Below are positions 63,821 through 64,000 of a stretch of 64,000 nt of DNA, in pieces. The DNA is taken from positions 1 to 64,000 of the forward strand of contig CAVWYF010000032.1 in the NCBI GenBank assembly GCA_963759095.1. Direction: 5' to 3'. Source of the DNA: Anderseniella sp963759095 (GTDB taxonomy: Bacteria > Pseudomonadota > Alphaproteobacteria > Rhizobiales > Aestuariivirgaceae). The position numbers and the translations under genes were made by a program. Under the pieces are notes generated by a model that saw only the letters and a list, made by a program, of their open reading frames with translations, had not been told where the DNA came from and searched no databases. Numbering within the stretch: the stretch's first letter is position 1; every line of letters starts with the position of its first letter.

Positions 63821-64000
63821 CTAACCCAGCCACTGAAGCTGACGGGCCAGCCAGATCACCAGTGGAATAGACCCGAAAGACAGCACCGTCTGGACGGTTG
63901 CCGTGGCCGCATACAATTCTGCATCACCGCCCATGGTGCGGGCCAGCACATAGCCATTCATCGCGGTAGGAACCGCGGCACAGATCATCGCCGCCTCAAA
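63821..64000 (-). CDS. AEC family transporter, C-terminal end (partial)
   Basis: A 59-residue fragment running off the window at 64000. The sequence (AAMICAAVPTAMNGYVLARTMGGD, then TATVQTVLSFGSIPLVIWLARQLQWLG) fits the last two helices of auxin-efflux-carrier type permeases, including the PTAMNGY turn. The stop is TAG at 63821-63823. It lies upstream of pyrB in the same direction. Confidence 0.75.
   Translation of the reverse strand, partial: FEAAMICAAVPTAMNGYVLARTMGGDAELYAATATVQTVLSFGSIPLVIWLARQLQWLG

Overview
The window looks like a chromosomal segment of an alphaproteobacterium, most likely of the order Hyphomicrobiales (Rhizobiales) or close to it. The marker genes are DivK-PleD, the envelope protein EipB, the DUF1489 and DUF3572 families, a split PutR/PutA pair, a phasin, the ClpS-ClpA pair, DinB with an N-terminal zinc ribbon, and the run pyrB-pyrC'-plsY-dprA-topA-rnr-DUF983-NUDIX-rpmG. 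No plasmid or phage genes, no CRISPR array and no rRNA were seen. The genus cannot be fixed from the sequence alone.

Layout. 0.1-5.5 kb: an M20/M24 hydrolase pair, propionyl-CoA carboxylase alpha subunit (pccA), lipB and tRNA-Leu(GAG). 5.6-18.4 kb: the accessory part, with a CHASE2-adenylate cyclase followed by a type I secretion locus (TolC, ABC transporter, HlyD) and its probable cargo, a giant protein with a FecR-like domain, four near-identical 131-residue repeats and a C-terminal secretion domain. This locus carries six single-base indels: two compensate each other inside tolC, one breaks the ABC transporter and three break the cargo gene. 18.4-25.3 kb: small proteins, MgtE, a methyltransferase, an aldo/keto reductase, a rhodanese, DUF1489, panC and putR. 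25.4-34.2 kb: putA, a NylB-like serine hydrolase, a cupin, a VWA/J-domain pair, a SPOR-tailed D,D-carboxypeptidase and a phasin with a two-site operator. 34.4-38.5 kb: clpS-clpA and azlCD. 38.5-42.7 kb (minus strand): ridA-gdpD-FemAB-like-hypothetical-HIT. 42.8-49.9 kb: a 2-hydroxyacid dehydrogenase and eipB, then on the minus strand DUF3572-HAD-ROK kinase (frameshifted)-lyase-dinB-isochorismatase. 50.1-51.8 kb: divK-pleD. 52.4-63.7 kb (minus strand): pyrB-pyrC'-plsY-dprA-topA-rnr-DUF983-NUDIX-rpmG. The window ends inside an AEC-family transporter.

How genes work together. PutR probably controls PutA through a dyad in their shared intergenic region. DivK and PleD form the cell-cycle and cyclic-di-GMP module. 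PyrB and the metal-ligand-less PyrC' probably form one complex. The CHASE2 cyclase may respond to the state of the envelope next to the secreted FecR-domain protein; this link is inferred from gene order only.

Non-coding structure. A family of palindromic elements with TAGAGC ends is scattered near 21.3, 44.7, 52.3 and 54.2-54.5 kb. One copy is a complete 267-base MITE-like element with 31-base inverted ends and TA borders. Another supplies the last codons of the isochorismatase-family gene, and a third supplies the stop codon of rnr.
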